Shown here piece by piece: positions 35,476 through 43,702 of a stretch of 64,000 nt of DNA (positions are counted from its first letter, which is position 1; each line of letters begins with the position of its first letter). Made by a program: the position numbers and the translations under genes. The notes beneath the pieces were generated by a model. That model made no database searches, was not told the origin of the DNA, and saw only the letters and a program-made list of their open reading frames with translations. Where the stretch lies: contig NZ_JABZEE010000004.1 of the NCBI RefSeq assembly GCF_013387495.1, positions 124,001-188,000 of the forward strand. Direction: 5' to 3'. Source of the DNA: Streptomyces sp. PKU-EA00015. Its GTDB lineage: Bacteria > Actinomycetota > Actinomycetes > Streptomycetales > Streptomycetaceae.

Positions 35476-38241
35476 ATGGGTGCCTTTGGCCGAAATGCGG
35501 CAGGGATCCGGCCATCGGCCTCCCGGTCGTCGGTCTCCCGGCCGGGACGGCGCTCACGTTCCCTGTTCGGCGTGCACACGGTCGCCGGGCAGGTGTTTCT
35601 TCTGCAGTTGGCGATCGTGGTGCTGCTCGTCACCGCGGCGGCGGTGTCGCTCGTGCTGCAGGGCCGGCGCGCCGGTACGCAGGACGCGCGGACACGCTCG
35701 CTCAGCGTCGCCGAGGCGTTCGCCCACTCCCCGGGCATCGTCGCGGCGCTGGAGAGCCCCGATCCCACCGCGATTCTGCAGCCGCTCGCGGAGGAGGCCC
35801 GGAAGAGCACCGGCGTCGAATACGTCGTCGTCACCGACCGCAACGGCATCCGCTACACCCATCCCGACCCGTCGTTGATCGGGAAACACATCATCGGTCC
35901 GTACAAGGAGGCGGTCGAGGGCCGTGGCTTCACGAGCACGTTCACCGGGAGCCGTGGCCCTTCCGTGAACTCCGTCGTGCCCGTCCAGCGGCCCGACGGC
36001 ACCGTCGTCGGACTCGTCTCCGCGGGGATCACGATCGAGAACGTCAACGCGCTGGCCAACCGTGACGTGCCCGTGCTGCTGGGCGCCGCCGCGGCCGCGC
36101 TCGTCCTCACCGCCGCCGGCGCGGCGCTGGTCAGCCGGCGTCTGCGGCGTCAGACGCACGGTCTCGGCCCGGCCGAGATGACGCGGCTGTACGAGCACCA
36201 CGACGCGGTGCTCCACTCCGTGCGCGAAGGTGTGCTGATCATCGGCAGTGACGGGAGGCTGCTGCTCGCCAACGACGAGGCGCGCCGGCTGCTCGACCTG
36301 CCCCCGGACGCGGAAGGCAGGACGGTGACGGACCTGGGACTGGACGCCGCGACCGCGGAGCTGCTCGCCTCCGGCAGGGAGGCGTCGGACGAGGTACGGG
36401 CGGCGGGGGACCGGCTGCTGGCCGTCAACCTGCGGCCCACGGACGCGGGAGGGCAGGCTGCCGGAACGGTGGCCACTTTGCGGGACACCACGGAGCTGAC
36501 CGCCCTGGCGGGCCGCGCCGAAGAGGTACGCGAGCGGCTGCTCCTGCTCTACGAGGCCAGTGCACGCATCGGCACGACGCTGGACGTGACCCACACCGCG
36601 GAGGAACTGACGGAAGTGGCGACCCCGCGCTTCGCCGACGTCGTGACGGTCGACCTCGCCGCGCCGGTACTGGGCGGGGAGGAGCCGGGACCGGAGGAGG
36701 AGACCGGTCCGGTGATCGACATGCGCCGCACGGCCATCGCGGGGGCGGGTGCGGACCACCCCTTCCATCCCGCCGGCCGGGACATGGGATTCGTCCCCGC
36801 GGATTCCCGGGTCCTGGGGATGAGCAGCGGCCGTTCCCTGCTGGTTCCCGACGTGACCACCACGCGGGGCTGGCGGGAGCAGGACCCCGAGCAGGCGGCG
36901 AGGATCCTCGAGTACGGCGCCCACTCCCTGATCTGCGTACCCCTGCATGCCCGCGGTGTCGTCCTCGGGATGGCGAACTTCTGGCGCGTGCGGAATCCGC
37001 TCCCGTTCGACCGGGACGATCTGTCGTTCGCGGAGGAACTGGTGGCACGGGCGGCGGTGTGCGTCGACAACGCCCGCCGCTACACGCGCGAGCACGGCCT
37101 CGCCGTGACGCTGCAGCGCAGTCTGCTGCCCGGCGCCCTGCCCGAGCAGAGCGCGCTGGACGTGGCGTCCCGGTATCTGCCCGCCCGGGCCGGGGTCGGC
37201 GGCGACTGGTTCGATGTGATCCCGCTGCCCGGTGCGCGCGTGGCGCTCGTCGTGGGGGACGTGGTCGGACACGGCCTGCACGCGGCCGCGACGATGGGAC
37301 GCCTGCGCACCGCCGTGCACAACTTCGCCGGCCTGGATCTGCCGCCCGACGAACTGCTCGCGCGCCTGGACGAGCTGGTGTCGAGGATCGACCAGGGAGA
37401 GTCCGCCGAAGGGGCCGGTACGGCCGTCACGGGCGCCACCTGCCTGTACGCGATCTACGATCCGGCGGCGGGGACCTGCACGGTGGCCAAGGCAGGGCAC
37501 CCGGGGCCCGTGCTGGCGCTGCCCGACGGCACCGTGGAGGCGCCGGACGTGCCCACCGGGCCGCCGCTCGGTCTCGGAGGGCTGCTGTTCCAGGCGCAGG
37601 AGCTGAGGGTTCCCGAGGGGAGTCGGCTGGTGCTGTTCACGGACGGTCTGGTCGAGTCCCGGGAGCGGGAATTCGACGTCGGTCTCGCGATGATGCGCCG
37701 CGTGCTCGCGAGCGGCGAACGGTCCGCGGAGGAGACGTGCGCGGACCTGATCGCGGCGATGCTGGTCACCCCGCCGGGGGACGACGTGGCCCTGCTCGTG
37801 GCCACCACTCGCAGGCTGGACCCGGCGCACGTGGGGGAGTGGGAGGTGGAACCCGATCCCGCCGCGGTCTCCGTCGTCCGCAGGGACGTGGGCCGCTGGC
37901 TCGCGGCCCAGGGCCTCGACGAGGAGGCCTTCGCCGCGGAGCTGATCCTCAGCGAACTGGTCACCAATGCCATCCGCTACGGCGGCCCGCCGATCCGGGT
38001 CCGTCTGCTGCTCGACCGGACGCTCATCTGCGAGGTGTCCGACGCGGGCCGCAGCGCACCCCATCTGCGCTACGCGGCGACGACCGACGAGGGCGGCCGC
38101 GGCCTGTACCTCGTCGCCCAGTACGCCGAGCGCTGGGGGACCCGTTACACCGCCGGCGGCAAGGTCATCTGGTCCGAGCAGAAGCTCGGAGCGGGGGACC
38201 AGACGGTCTTCGCGTGGGACCCGGAGCTCCTGGGGCTGTGA
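35476..38241 (+). CDS. Membrane SpoIIE-type phosphatase with sensor, PAS, GAF and ATPase domains
   Basis: 921 residues. TM1 (about 38-58), single-Cache-like extracytoplasmic sensor (about 60-190, including DRNGIRYTHPDPSLIGK, a classical CitA/DcuS-type block), TM2 (about 197-217), PAS (about 232-340), GAF (about 355-530), SpoIIE/PP2C (about 555-765: GGDWFD, GDVVGHG, FTDGLVE, GDDVALL) and HATPase_c (about 790-905: ELVTNAIRYGG, EGGRGLY). Closest relative in the window is 4600-7314, same length and order. The sensor motif suggests a carboxylate-like ligand, by analogy only. Phosphatase metal residues complete. Confidence 0.95.
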   Translation: MGAFGRNAAGIRPSASRSSVSRPGRRSRSLFGVHTVAGQVFLLQLAIVVLLVTAAAVSLVLQGRRAGTQDARTRSLSVAEAFAHSPGIVAALESPDPTAILQPLAEEARKSTGVEYVVVTDRNGIRYTHPDPSLIGKHIIGPYKEAVEGRGFTSTFTGSRGPSVNSVVPVQRPDGTVVGLVSAGITIENVNALANRDVPVLLGAAAAALVLTAAGAALVSRRLRRQTHGLGPAEMTRLYEHHDAVLHSVREGVLIIGSDGRLLLANDEARRLLDLPPDAEGRTVTDLGLDAATAELLASGREASDEVRAAGDRLLAVNLRPTDAGGQAAGTVATLRDTTELTALAGRAEEVRERLLLLYEASARIGTTLDVTHTAEELTEVATPRFADVVTVDLAAPVLGGEEPGPEEETGPVIDMRRTAIAGAGADHPFHPAGRDMGFVPADSRVLGMSSGRSLLVPDVTTTRGWREQDPEQAARILEYGAHSLICVPLHARGVVLGMANFWRVRNPLPFDRDDLSFAEELVARAAVCVDNARRYTREHGLAVTLQRSLLPGALPEQSALDVASRYLPARAGVGGDWFDVIPLPGARVALVVGDVVGHGLHAAATMGRLRTAVHNFAGLDLPPDELLARLDELVSRIDQGESAEGAGTAVTGATCLYAIYDPAAGTCTVAKAGHPGPVLALPDGTVEAPDVPTGPPLGLGGLLFQAQELRVPEGSRLVLFTDGLVESREREFDVGLAMMRRVLASGERSAEETCADLIAAMLVTPPGDDVALLVATTRRLDPAHVGEWEVEPDPAAVSVVRRDVGRWLAAQGLDEEAFAAELILSELVTNAIRYGGPPIRVRLLLDRTLICEVSDAGRSAPHLRYAATTDEGGRGLYLVAQYAERWGTRYTAGGKVIWSEQKLGAGDQTVFAWDPELLGL

Positions 38242-38316
38242 CGGCTGCGAGGCGTCCGGTCTCAGGCGGGCCGGCGCGCCGCTTGATCAGAGACGCAACG
38301 CTCTGTCAGCCGATGG

Positions 38317-38347
38317 TTGACATCGCTCTTGTCGTCGTTTGGACGAC
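38317..38347. promoter_or_regulatory. TTGACA box with adjacent inverted repeat before the DUF2267 gene
   Basis: TTGACA at 38317-38322 resembles a -35 element; GTCGTC (38331-38336) and GACGAC (38342-38347) form an inverted repeat 120 bases before the GTG start. A convincing -10 at the right distance was not found. Confidence 0.25.
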
Positions 38348-38468
38348 ATGTAAAAATGTGGGCGCGGTGAAGCGCTCGGCACCACCGACTCGACCGACCG
38401 TGTTCGTCACGCAGCCCGCACCGTTGCTCCGCGGTGTCCGGACTGCCTGTCAAGAAAGGACCACCAAC

Positions 38469-38876
38469 GTGCACTGGCAGCAACTCGTCCAGCAGGTGCG
38501 GTACTCGGGCCGGTATGCCACCGGCGCCGAAGCCGAACGCGTTCTGCGCGCGGTGCTGACTGTCCTGGGCGGACACGTCAGCAGTGACGAACGCTGCGAA
38601 CTCGCGGGCCTGCTGCCCGAGGAAGCGGCTGCGGTGATCAGCCGTCAGATCCCGCTGACCCAGCCGCTCAGCGCACCCGGCTTCGTCGACGCGGTCGCCG
38701 CGCGCCTCGCCCTCGGCCGTCCCGAGGCCCGCTGGGCCACCGGCACGGTCCTGACACTCCTCGCCCAGCACGCCGGCGAAGACCTCACCCGCCGCATCCT
38801 CGCCGAACTGCCCCGCGGCTACGCCCTCCTGTTCGGCCTGGCCGAACTCGCCCCGGCTCCCGCCGCGGCCGCGTGA
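38469..38876 (+). CDS. DUF2267 domain protein
   Basis: 135 residues from GTG 38469 with AGAAAGGA 8 bases upstream. One DUF2267 domain: WQQLVQQVRYSGRYATGAEA, VLTVLGGHVSSDERCELAGLL, a second half with FVDAVAARLALGRPEA and LPRGYALLFG. Function unknown; common in actinomycete stress regions. Ends in a strong terminator shared with the convergent ABC exporter. Confidence 0.88.
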   Translation: MHWQQLVQQVRYSGRYATGAEAERVLRAVLTVLGGHVSSDERCELAGLLPEEAAAVISRQIPLTQPLSAPGFVDAVAARLALGRPEARWATGTVLTLLAQHAGEDLTRRILAELPRGYALLFGLAELAPAPAAAA

Positions 38877-38938
38877 ACGACCGGCACCGCGCCGCGCCTC
38901 CCGGAGCCGGGGCGTCACCACACCGAGGTACGCCAGGC

Positions 38939-38968
38939 GGCGCGTGCACCCCCTGGGGTGCACGCGCC
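38939..38968. terminator. Perfect 14-base inverted repeat terminator
   Basis: 38939-38952 pairs with 38955-38968; inner pairs open to form the loop. Lies between convergent genes ending at 38876 and 39001. Confidence 0.8.
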
Positions 38969-39000
38969 GGCCGGACCGGCCGATGCGCCGTTCCGCGGCG

Positions 39001-40986
39001 TCACGCGTCGGCCGGTGCCCCGGGCCGGGGGACCGTACGGCTGCCGGTCGGGGCGTACTGGGCCGCCTGGGTGCGGAACATGGCGGCGTAGCGCCCGTTC
39101 GCGGCCATCAACTCGTCATGGCTGCCGTGTTCGATCATGCGGCCCTGGCCGAGGACGTAGATCGTGTCGGCGTGCCGCACGCCGGACATGCGGTGGGTGA
39201 CCAGGACGACGGCTCGCCGGGGGCCCGCGAGACGGCGGATGCGCTCGAACGCCTCGATCTCAGCCTCCGGGTCCAGCGCGGAGGTCGGTTCGTCGACGAT
39301 CAGGACGCTGTCGGCGCCGCTGGTCCCGGCCCGCCAGTGCGTGCGGGCCAGGCCGATCTTCTGCCATTCGCCGCCGCTGATCTCCGAGGCGCCGCGGAAC
39401 ACCCGGGCCAGCAGCGTGCGCAGGCCGTGGGGAAGCCTCGCGACGACCGGCGACGCGCCGGCATAGCCGACCGACGGCTCCAACTCCTCGTCGGTGGCGT
39501 CGTGCTGCGGGCGCCCGATCCGGATGTTCATCGCGGCCGTCACCGGCCAGCGCTGGAAGTCCTGCGTCAGCAGGCAGACCCGCTCGAAGACCTGCGCGCG
39601 ATCGAGCCCGGCCAGCTCCGCACCACCCCAGCGAACGGACCCGGAGTGCGGCAGCAGCAGCCCCGCGAGGATCTTCATCAAGGTGCTCTTGCCGGACCCG
39701 TTCTCGCCCACCACCGCGATCACGGACCCCATCGGGACGGACAGCGACACGTCCTCCAGCGCCGGTTCGTCCCGGTCGGGGTAGCGGTAGCAGACCTTGT
39801 GCAGGACGATGCCGTCCACCCGCGCGGGTACACACGCTCCGCCCCGGGGGATGGCGTGCCGAGCCGCCTCGACGAGGAACCGGTCGTGGTCCTGGACGTA
39901 CAAGGACTCCTCGTGCAGCTGGTTGACGTTCATGACGAGCGCACCCAGGCTCGCCGAGCCCGACCGGACGGCGATCACGGCGGTGCCCGCGACCGCGAGT
40001 TCCATGTGCCCGGTCACGATGAGCCACCCCATCACGGCGTAGGTACCGGCCATGGCCACGCCGGAGAGCGCCGCGGCCACCAGTTCGGTGACCGCCTTGT
40101 CGTCGGCGAGCCGCCTCTGTTCGGCCTCGGCGCTCTCGGCCATGTCGCGGTAGCGGTCCAGGAGGAACGCGCCGACGGCATGGATCCGCACCTCCTGGGC
40201 CGCGGTGCGCTCGGTCAGGAGACTGCCGATCAGGCGGCCGGCCCGTACGTGCTCGACCCACGTCATCACCGACACGTACCGCTCCTGGGCCACCCGCATG
40301 GCGCCCCACCCGCGGGGCGCCGCGATCAGCAGCAGCATCGGCAGCAGGGCGGGGTGCAGGACCGTCAGGACGCCGGCCGTGGCGATCAGGGCGATCGTGC
40401 CGTTGAGCGCGGCGACGCAGGCCCCGATCATGCGCCGGGCGGAGGCGGCCCCGTACTGCGCCACGTCGATCAGGCGGCGGAACGCCGGGTCCTCGATCGC
40501 CTCCAGCTCCACGGCGGTGGCCGCCGCCAGGTACTCGGTGGTGGCCATCCGCTCCACGAGCGGCTCCAGGCGCCCGGCCCGGGACGTGGACCAGCCCGCC
40601 AGGCCGGCGTTGACCACGGCGACGGCCGCCGCGGTGATCAGGGCGGGCAGCGCCGCGCGCAGCCGGTCGACCGGGTCGCCGGAGCCGAGCAGGGCGTGCA
40701 TCACCGCGTTGACCGCCAGCAGGGTCACCGCCGCGGCGACACCCTGCCCGACCTCGCTGATCCCGACACCCAGCAGTGACGGCCGGTCCGCGCGCCAGGC
40801 CCGGCGCAGCGTCCCGAACACCAGCCGCGGCATGGCCCGGATGGCCGTGACCATGGTCAGGTCCAGCGCGGCGCGCTCGTGTTCGGACCAGCCCATGTCG
40901 TACCGGAGCGGCCCCCCGAACAGCTCCTCCTCGGCTGCCGAGACCTTCGGCTCGGCCATCCGCACGCGTCCGAGATACCTCTTCAC
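39001..40986 (-). CDS. ABC transporter, fused membrane and ATPase domains
   Basis: 661 residues. Six membrane segments spread over about 70-360, then an ABC domain (about 400-630) with Walker A GENGSGKST, signature ISGGEWQKIGLAR and Walker B VLIVDEPTSALD. The signature ISGGEWQ is of the type seen in lantibiotic/peptide exporters of actinomycetes. Probably works as a homodimer exporting a peptide or lipid, since no partner ABC gene is adjacent. No substrate gene recognised nearby. Alternative start at Met10. Confidence 0.9.
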   Translation of the reverse strand: MKRYLGRVRMAEPKVSAAEEELFGGPLRYDMGWSEHERAALDLTMVTAIRAMPRLVFGTLRRAWRADRPSLLGVGISEVGQGVAAAVTLLAVNAVMHALLGSGDPVDRLRAALPALITAAAVAVVNAGLAGWSTSRAGRLEPLVERMATTEYLAAATAVELEAIEDPAFRRLIDVAQYGAASARRMIGACVAALNGTIALIATAGVLTVLHPALLPMLLLIAAPRGWGAMRVAQERYVSVMTWVEHVRAGRLIGSLLTERTAAQEVRIHAVGAFLLDRYRDMAESAEAEQRRLADDKAVTELVAAALSGVAMAGTYAVMGWLIVTGHMELAVAGTAVIAVRSGSASLGALVMNVNQLHEESLYVQDHDRFLVEAARHAIPRGGACVPARVDGIVLHKVCYRYPDRDEPALEDVSLSVPMGSVIAVVGENGSGKSTLMKILAGLLLPHSGSVRWGGAELAGLDRAQVFERVCLLTQDFQRWPVTAAMNIRIGRPQHDATDEELEPSVGYAGASPVVARLPHGLRTLLARVFRGASEISGGEWQKIGLARTHWRAGTSGADSVLIVDEPTSALDPEAEIEAFERIRRLAGPRRAVVLVTHRMSGVRHADTIYVLGQGRMIEHGSHDELMAANGRYAAMFRTQAAQYAPTGSRTVPRPGAPADA

Positions 40987-41169
40987 GCGGCATCACCCCG
41001 CGGGGCGGCGGGAGGTGGTAACAGGTCGTTCCCCGGGCTTCTTCGATCGGTCATGAGGAAGGAGATGCCCACAGAACGCGCTCGGGCAACTGCCTCTGCT
41101 ACCGGCGGTCGTGGCGCAGTTGTCCGGGCCCCGCGCGTCAGCGCTCGTGGTGCACGGCGTCCTCACTGA

Positions 41170-41312
41170 TGGGCGGACGGTACGTGTGCAGCCGGCGCTC
41201 CGTCTCGATGTCCGCGGCGGCGGTCCTGACGATCCTGCCCACCATGGTGCTCTTCGCCTTCGCCGGCCGGCACATCGTCCAGGGCCTGACTGCGGGTGCT
41301 GTGAAGGGATGA
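41170..41312 (+). pseudogene. C-terminal remnant of a sugar ABC transporter permease (MalG type)
   Basis: The frame ending at 41312 reads SAAAVLTILPTMVLFAFAGRH then IVQGLTAGAVKG and stop, which is the standard end of MalG-type carbohydrate permeases (...GLTAGAVKG). Upstream of about 41208 the frame is not membrane-like, and no EAA loop or other helices are present. Relic of a lost sugar transport operon. Confidence 0.6.
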
Positions 41313-41355
41313 CCGGCGTGAGGCGCCGGCCCCGTACCGGGCCCGGTCACGACAT

Positions 41356-41395
41356 AGGTGTACCGCCGGGCGGTTTCCCCGCCGGCGGTACACCT
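41356..41395. terminator. Stem-loop terminator, 14-base stem
   Basis: 41356-41369 pairs perfectly with 41382-41395 around a 12-base loop, 36 bases past the stop of the minus-strand SRPBCC gene. Confidence 0.75.
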
Positions 41396-41431
41396 CACGC
41401 GACGCTCTCACGGGGGCACAGCCCCGGGACG

Positions 41432-41881
41432 TCAGACCGTGCCGCGCCAGGCCCCGTCGGCCACGCCGCGCGACTCGATGAACTGCTTGAAGCGGCTCAG
41501 GTCACCGGACGTCCGGTGCTTGACGAACCCCAGCTTGTCGCCGACGTTCTCCGTGATGCCCGCCGGGTCGAAGTCCATCTGCAGCATCACCTTCGTGCGC
41601 GCGTCGTCGAGACGGTGGAAAGTGACCACACCGGCCTGTCGCACGTCGCCGTCGACGGTGGTCCACGCCACGCGTTCGTCCGGGATCTGCTCGGTGATCC
41701 GCGCGTCGAACTCCCGCTTGACGCCCGCGATTTCGGTCACCCAGTGGGTGAGCGTGTCGGTCCGCTGCTCGATCCGCTCGACACCCTCCATGAAGCGCGG
41801 GAACGTCTCGAACTGGGTCCATTGGTTGTAGGCCGTGCTGACCGGTACACCGACCTCGATCGACTGCTCGACCTTCGACAT
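41432..41881 (-). CDS. SRPBCC family protein (cyclase/dehydrase-like)
   Basis: 149 residues: MSKVEQSIEVGVPVSTAYNQ, WTQFETFPRFMEGVERIEQ and VAWTTVDGDVRQAGVVTFHR are the usual blocks of the polyketide cyclase/coenzyme Q-binding-like START fold. It binds a hydrophobic ligand; no nearby pathway suggests which. Single gene with its own terminator. Confidence 0.9.
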   Translation of the reverse strand: MSKVEQSIEVGVPVSTAYNQWTQFETFPRFMEGVERIEQRTDTLTHWVTEIAGVKREFDARITEQIPDERVAWTTVDGDVRQAGVVTFHRLDDARTKVMLQMDFDPAGITENVGDKLGFVKHRTSGDLSRFKQFIESRGVADGAWRGTV

Positions 41882-42091
41882 CGAATGCCGTCCTTCCGTG
41901 GTGACTTGGTGCCCGCGGCGTCAGGGATGCCACGGGCGTGGGTTCCACGTCGCCCCGGGTACCCGAGGCGACGGCCCGTATGCCTGCCGCGGCTTCTTCG
42001 GCCGCCGGATCGGCCCCTCCTGCACCATCGGCGCCGACCAGAGTCCTCCCAACGACTAGAGTTCCGGAGGGAATAGGACGGAGGGGGCGGA

Positions 42092-42292
42092 GTGGCCGAG
42101 GTCAACATCAGTCTCGATGCCGAGCTGGTCGTGGAAGTGATGGTCCTGGCGGGGATCGGATCCCCGCAGGACGCCGTCGAGGCAGTCGTACGCGACTACA
42201 TCGCCCGCGGGCATCGCACCGAGACCCGTACCGGGTTCACGGACCGGAAGCTGCGGGAGGCCGCGAGCCGGCCGGAGGAGCCGCAGGGCTGA
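42092..42292 (+). CDS. VapB-like (DUF2191) antitoxin-type protein without partner
   Basis: 66 residues from GTG 42092 with GGAGGGGGCGGA upstream. Sequence AEVNISLDAELVVEVMVLAG ... AVEAVVRDYIARGHR is the ribbon-helix-helix family of VapB-type antitoxins that usually precede a PIN-domain VapC toxin. No toxin follows: the next stretch is the remnant of an MFS gene on the other strand. Orphan antitoxin or stand-alone regulator. Confidence 0.72.
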   Translation: MAEVNISLDAELVVEVMVLAGIGSPQDAVEAVVRDYIARGHRTETRTGFTDRKLREAASRPEEPQG

Positions 42293-42354
42293 TCGCCTTC
42301 CGCGGTGCGCCGGGCGGCCGTCGGGTGAACAGCGGCCGCGTGTCGGTGAGCGGG

Positions 42355-42434
42355 GGCTGGACGGCGTAGTTGTTCGCGATCGCCGTACCGGCCGTGCAGG
42401 CGAGGAGGAACGTGCCGCCGCGGGAGAGGGTCAC
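42355..42434 (-). pseudogene. 5' remnant of an MFS transporter gene coupled to the XRE regulator
   Basis: GTG at 42434 overlaps the XRE stop as GTGA and starts VTLSRGGTFLLACTAGTAIA, then NNYAVQPPL, the normal first helix of an MFS transporter. Homology ends after about 28 codons and the frame continues as non-protein sequence. The rest of the transporter is gone, probably by a deletion that joined this point to the vapB-side sequence. Confidence 0.6.
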
Positions 42435-43057
42435 GGCCTCTCGCCCCGGGCGAGGACGACGGCGTAACGACACGCGCCGCCACTGGTATTGGCGAAGACG
42501 CACGGGACGGGATCGCCCAGTTCGATGGTGTCGCCCGCCTCCAGTTCGTGAACCGTGTCGCCCTCGTGGAAGGTCAGCCGGCCGTCGAGCACCCAGACGA
42601 CCTGGCGGACGAAGGCGAACGCGGCAGCCGGATACGGCACCCGGCCCCCGACGGGCAGATCGATCTCCGCGATCTCCGCGGGGAAGTGCGGCCCGGTGAT
42701 CTGGCGTCGGCGGTAGCCCGTCGCCGGATCGCGCCATTGAGCGGCGTCGGTCTTCCGGCGCACACCCGCGGCCGTGCCCGTGCCGTGCCCGCCCCGCTCG
42801 GCAGCCTCGCCGTCGCCGGTGCCGGTCGAGCCTTCGGCGAGGGCGAGCAGGGAGGAGACACTGAGCTGGAAGGCGGCCGAGAGTTTGCCCAGCACGACGG
42901 CGGTGGGGCTGCTCTCGCCGCGCTCGATCCGGTGGATCATGGCGCGGGAGACGCCCGAGGCGTCGGCGAGCTGCGCCAGCGTCCACCGGCGCCGCTCCCG
43001 CTCGGTGCGGACGCGTGCGGCGATCTGCCCGACCAGAGGATCTACTATATTGGACAT
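42431..43057 (-). CDS. XRE-cupin transcriptional regulator
   Basis: 208 residues. N-terminal helix-turn-helix (RRWTLAQLADASGVSRAMIH, RIERGESSPT) and a C-terminal cupin sensor domain (RVPYPAAAFAFVRQVVWVLD, TVHELEAGDTIELG). Such proteins repress adjacent transporter or metabolic genes. ATG 43057 lies inside a palindrome that also covers the start of the divergent acetyltransferase, implying autoregulation. Its former downstream MFS partner is truncated. Confidence 0.92.
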   Translation of the reverse strand: MSNIVDPLVGQIAARVRTERERRRWTLAQLADASGVSRAMIHRIERGESSPTAVVLGKLSAAFQLSVSSLLALAEGSTGTGDGEAAERGGHGTGTAAGVRRKTDAAQWRDPATGYRRRQITGPHFPAEIAEIDLPVGGRVPYPAAAFAFVRQVVWVLDGRLTFHEGDTVHELEAGDTIELGDPVPCVFANTSGGACRYAVVLARGERP

Positions 43058-43069
43058 GGTTCCAATATA
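43046..43069. promoter_or_regulatory. Operator TATATTGGA-N6-TCCAATATA over two divergent start codons
   Basis: Perfect 9-base arms in an AT-rich island of a 71 percent GC region. The spacer contains CATGGT, so ATG 43056 (plus) and the complement ATG at 43057 (minus) overlap inside it. Probable binding site of the XRE regulator controlling both genes. Confidence 0.72.
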
Positions 43070-43574
43070 CGAGAAGCCCGGCGCGGTGAAGGTCCGCCCG
43101 GCGGCCCCCGGCGACCTGGACGCCGTGCTCGCCATCCGCAACCACGCGATCGAGCACTCGACCGCCCTGTGGACGGAGACGAAGCAGACGCCTGCCGAGG
43201 GCGCCGCCTGGCTCGCCGTGCACCTGGACCGCGGCTCGGCCTTGGTGGCCGAAGCCGGTGGCGAGGTCGCCGGCTTCGCGGTCTACGCCCCGTGGCGGGA
43301 GCTGGAAGGCTTCCGGCACACGGTCGAGGACTCGGTCTACGTCCGCGAGGACCGGCACGGGCTGGGTGTGGGCTCGGCGTTGTTGGCCGGGCTCATTTCG
43401 TCGGCACGCAGGGCCGGGCACCACACCGTCATCGCCGACATCGAGGCGGGCAACGTCGCGTCGGTCCGGCTGCACGAGCGCTTCGGATTCGAGCACGTCG
43501 GCACGGTGCGGGAGGCCGGCATCAAGTTCGGGCGGTGGCTGGATCTGACGATCATGAGGCTGCCTTTGACCTGA
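43056..43574 (+). CDS. GNAT N-acetyltransferase, phosphinothricin acetyltransferase-like
   Basis: 172 residues if started at ATG 43056; a GTG at 43086 with GAGAAG 9 bases upstream gives a 162-residue product that begins at the domain (VKVRPAAPGDLDAVLAIRNH) and is a good alternative. GNAT acetyl-CoA motif: EDRHGLGVGSALLAGLIS; C-terminal NVASVRLHERFGFEHVGTVR is typical of the Pat/Bar group that acetylates phosphinothricin, methionine sulfoximine or similar amines. Divergent from the XRE regulator and sharing its operator. Confidence 0.9.
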   Translation: MVPIYEKPGAVKVRPAAPGDLDAVLAIRNHAIEHSTALWTETKQTPAEGAAWLAVHLDRGSALVAEAGGEVAGFAVYAPWRELEGFRHTVEDSVYVREDRHGLGVGSALLAGLISSARRAGHHTVIADIEAGNVASVRLHERFGFEHVGTVREAGIKFGRWLDLTIMRLPLT

Positions 43575-43642
43575 CGGCCGGTCGGATGCTTCGTTGATGG
43601 CCGTGGCCGTGGCCGTGACCGGCCGGGTGCGGGATGTGCGGT

Positions 43643-43670
43643 GGGGCCGCCGTCCGCGGACGGCGGCCCC
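43643..43670. terminator. 28-base perfect palindrome, bidirectional terminator
   Basis: GGGGCCGCCGTCCG followed directly by its complement, between the convergent acetyltransferase and amidohydrolase genes. Confidence 0.75.
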
Positions 43671-43702
43671 GCACCGGAACCTGCGGTACCCGACGGAGCG
43701 CG

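Noticed and set aside
43604..43625. GGCCGT repeats after the acetyltransferase as a separate regulatory repeat
   Set aside because: Only three copies in a GC-rich region; better explained as part of the 3' stem region before the perfect palindrome.
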